A stretch of DNA of 64,000 bases from Rhopalosiphum padi (lineage: Eukaryota; Arthropoda; Insecta; Hemiptera; Aphididae), in contig NC_083600.1 in assembly GCF_020882245.1 (NCBI RefSeq), positions 21,576,001 through 21,640,000 on the forward strand. The letters are read 5' to 3'. The translations under genes and the position numbers were made by a program. Below, one piece after another: positions 63,106 to 64,000 of this stretch. The first letter of the stretch is position 1. Every line of letters starts with the position of its first letter. The notes below the pieces were generated by a model. That model made no database searches and had not been told where the DNA came from. It was given only the letters and a program-made list of their open reading frames with translations.

Positions 63106-63201
63106 ATGAACGGGGAAAAGGATGAGGAGGAGGAAGAACACACCAATCCTTCACAGCAGACAACCACCAACAATACATGTACGATCCTAGTCGCTGCATA
63201 A
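63106..63201 (+). CDS. Acidic 31-codon ORF after a splice acceptor
   Basis: TTTTATAAGTTTCAG (ending 63078) is a reasonable acceptor. After 27 nt with stops in every phase, an ATG at 63106 starts MNGEKDEEEEEHTNPSQQTT, continuing TNNTCTILVAA to a TAA at 63199-63201. Because all phases stop soon after the acceptor, the exon could only hold a translation start after 5' UTR, or a 3' UTR. AAATAAA follows at 63282-63288. The GAG/GAA run is a purine-rich tract, so the acidic sequence may be incidental. Confidence 0.2.
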   Translation: MNGEKDEEEEEHTNPSQQTTTNNTCTILVAA

Positions 63202-64000
63202 TAGTGTTCGATTTGGCGCTAGTGAAGAATGCATGTAATGCAGAGCCAAGTGCTCACACGCGAGACAAGGTTTAATTGATTTAAATAAACACTGGGAAGG
63301 TACAGTTCATCGTGGGGGCGTAGTGCCCATCGGCAAAATCAGGTTAAAAAAAAAAAACATTTGTAGATGGAAATGCTATTTTTTTCTTTGTAAGTAAACT
63401 GCGTCCACCTACTACCAATGTATAATATATTGTTTAGCCCCAATTCGAACACGGCCTGTACATATACCTACTCTTTTTAAGTTATTATTAGTGTAAATTT
63501 ATGTGACTAAATTAAAATTAAATACATAAGTATATGTTTCTAATCATTTAAACGTATTATTAAAAAAAAAAAAAAAAGTAGAATAGTAAAGTATTATCGA
63601 TACGTTATTTCAAAATAGATATAATCTGAACACAAGGATAATGGATGCCTAAGCATATTTATATTTCGCTAGTTACTATAAAACATACCTATATACTATA
63701 ATAATATATTAAACTTTGATGGTTTACAAAAGTAGTTATATATATAGCCGTGATTAAAAATATGTAAGATCCCGTATAACGTAACCTATAATTATTCATG
63801 TAATAATACTGCAACATTCTACAGAGCACTCCAATAAATTTATATATTTTTTTGTTCAGATATATATTATATATGTATAACCGGCTAAGCTTTACGTTTT
63901 CACCTTCACTAACCGATAAAACAACAAATCATAGTGTGATGACCAAACCCTGTATAACGTTAAAGATATACATATATATCATGAACCCAAGTCTTTTGGT
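63202..64000. other. AT-rich window end
   Basis: Includes an A16 run (63562-63577) and AT-rich sequence with no supported feature. Confidence 0.6.

Noticed and set aside
1..64000. tRNA, rRNA, CRISPR arrays, bacterial operons or viral genes
   Set aside because: Looked for by eye (T-arm GTTCRANTC context, spaced direct repeats, compact gene strings). Nothing convincing was found.

Overview
This looks like eukaryotic nuclear DNA from an insect, most probably an aphid. That is an inference from overall texture: very AT-rich sequence full of TA/TAT/ATT runs, sharply bounded CpG-dense patches rich in CCG, ACG and GTCG, many dinucleotide microsatellites, short palindromic non-autonomous DNA transposons, and intron-style splice signals. 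Nothing bacterial, plasmid-like or viral is visible: no compact operons, no ribosome-binding-site spacing, no long ORFs. I could not run a database search, so the species is not established.

No protein-coding gene, rRNA or tRNA can be recognised with confidence. The longest open frames are low-complexity translations of GC-rich repeats, and the many 60-120 codon frames are about what chance gives in 64 kb at this base composition. The window is best read as a gene-poor or intronic stretch holding several CpG-rich promoter-like blocks and a scatter of candidate small exons. Each candidate rests on start context, splice signals or composition, never on a recognised domain, so confidences are low.

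Layout. 1-2400 is AT-rich with microsatellites. 2401-4720 and 5880-6720 are CpG-rich blocks with candidate start codons followed at once by splice donors, pointing apart (minus strand at 3534, plus strand at 6268), so this may be a divergent promoter pair. 6721-22500 is AT-rich and holds a perfect 25-bp hairpin (9786-9845), a GC island with protein-like frames (11435-11584), a candidate plus-strand exon with a cluster of donor-like sites (12958-13605), a transposon-like element (14081-14614) and a candidate terminal exon (17282-17362). 22500-23480 is a third CpG-rich block. 23500-31850 is AT-rich, with a strong G-quadruplex motif at 24644 and a foldback element copy at 29225-29720. 31850-34060 is the fourth CpG-rich block. 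34238-34592 holds a candidate two-exon small gene. 36183-36737 is a second copy of the foldback element and 40717-40931 is a hAT-type MITE. The rest is mostly AT-rich, with a GC-elevated patch at 57090-58200 that carries the most codon-like stretch in the window (58075-58183, minus), a protein-like frame at 60500-60809 and an acidic short ORF at 63106.

The clearest directly visible items are the two related foldback elements, the hAT-type MITE, the nested and perfect hairpins, the G-quadruplex run and the CpG-rich blocks. Gene-level claims need RNA-seq and homology searches.
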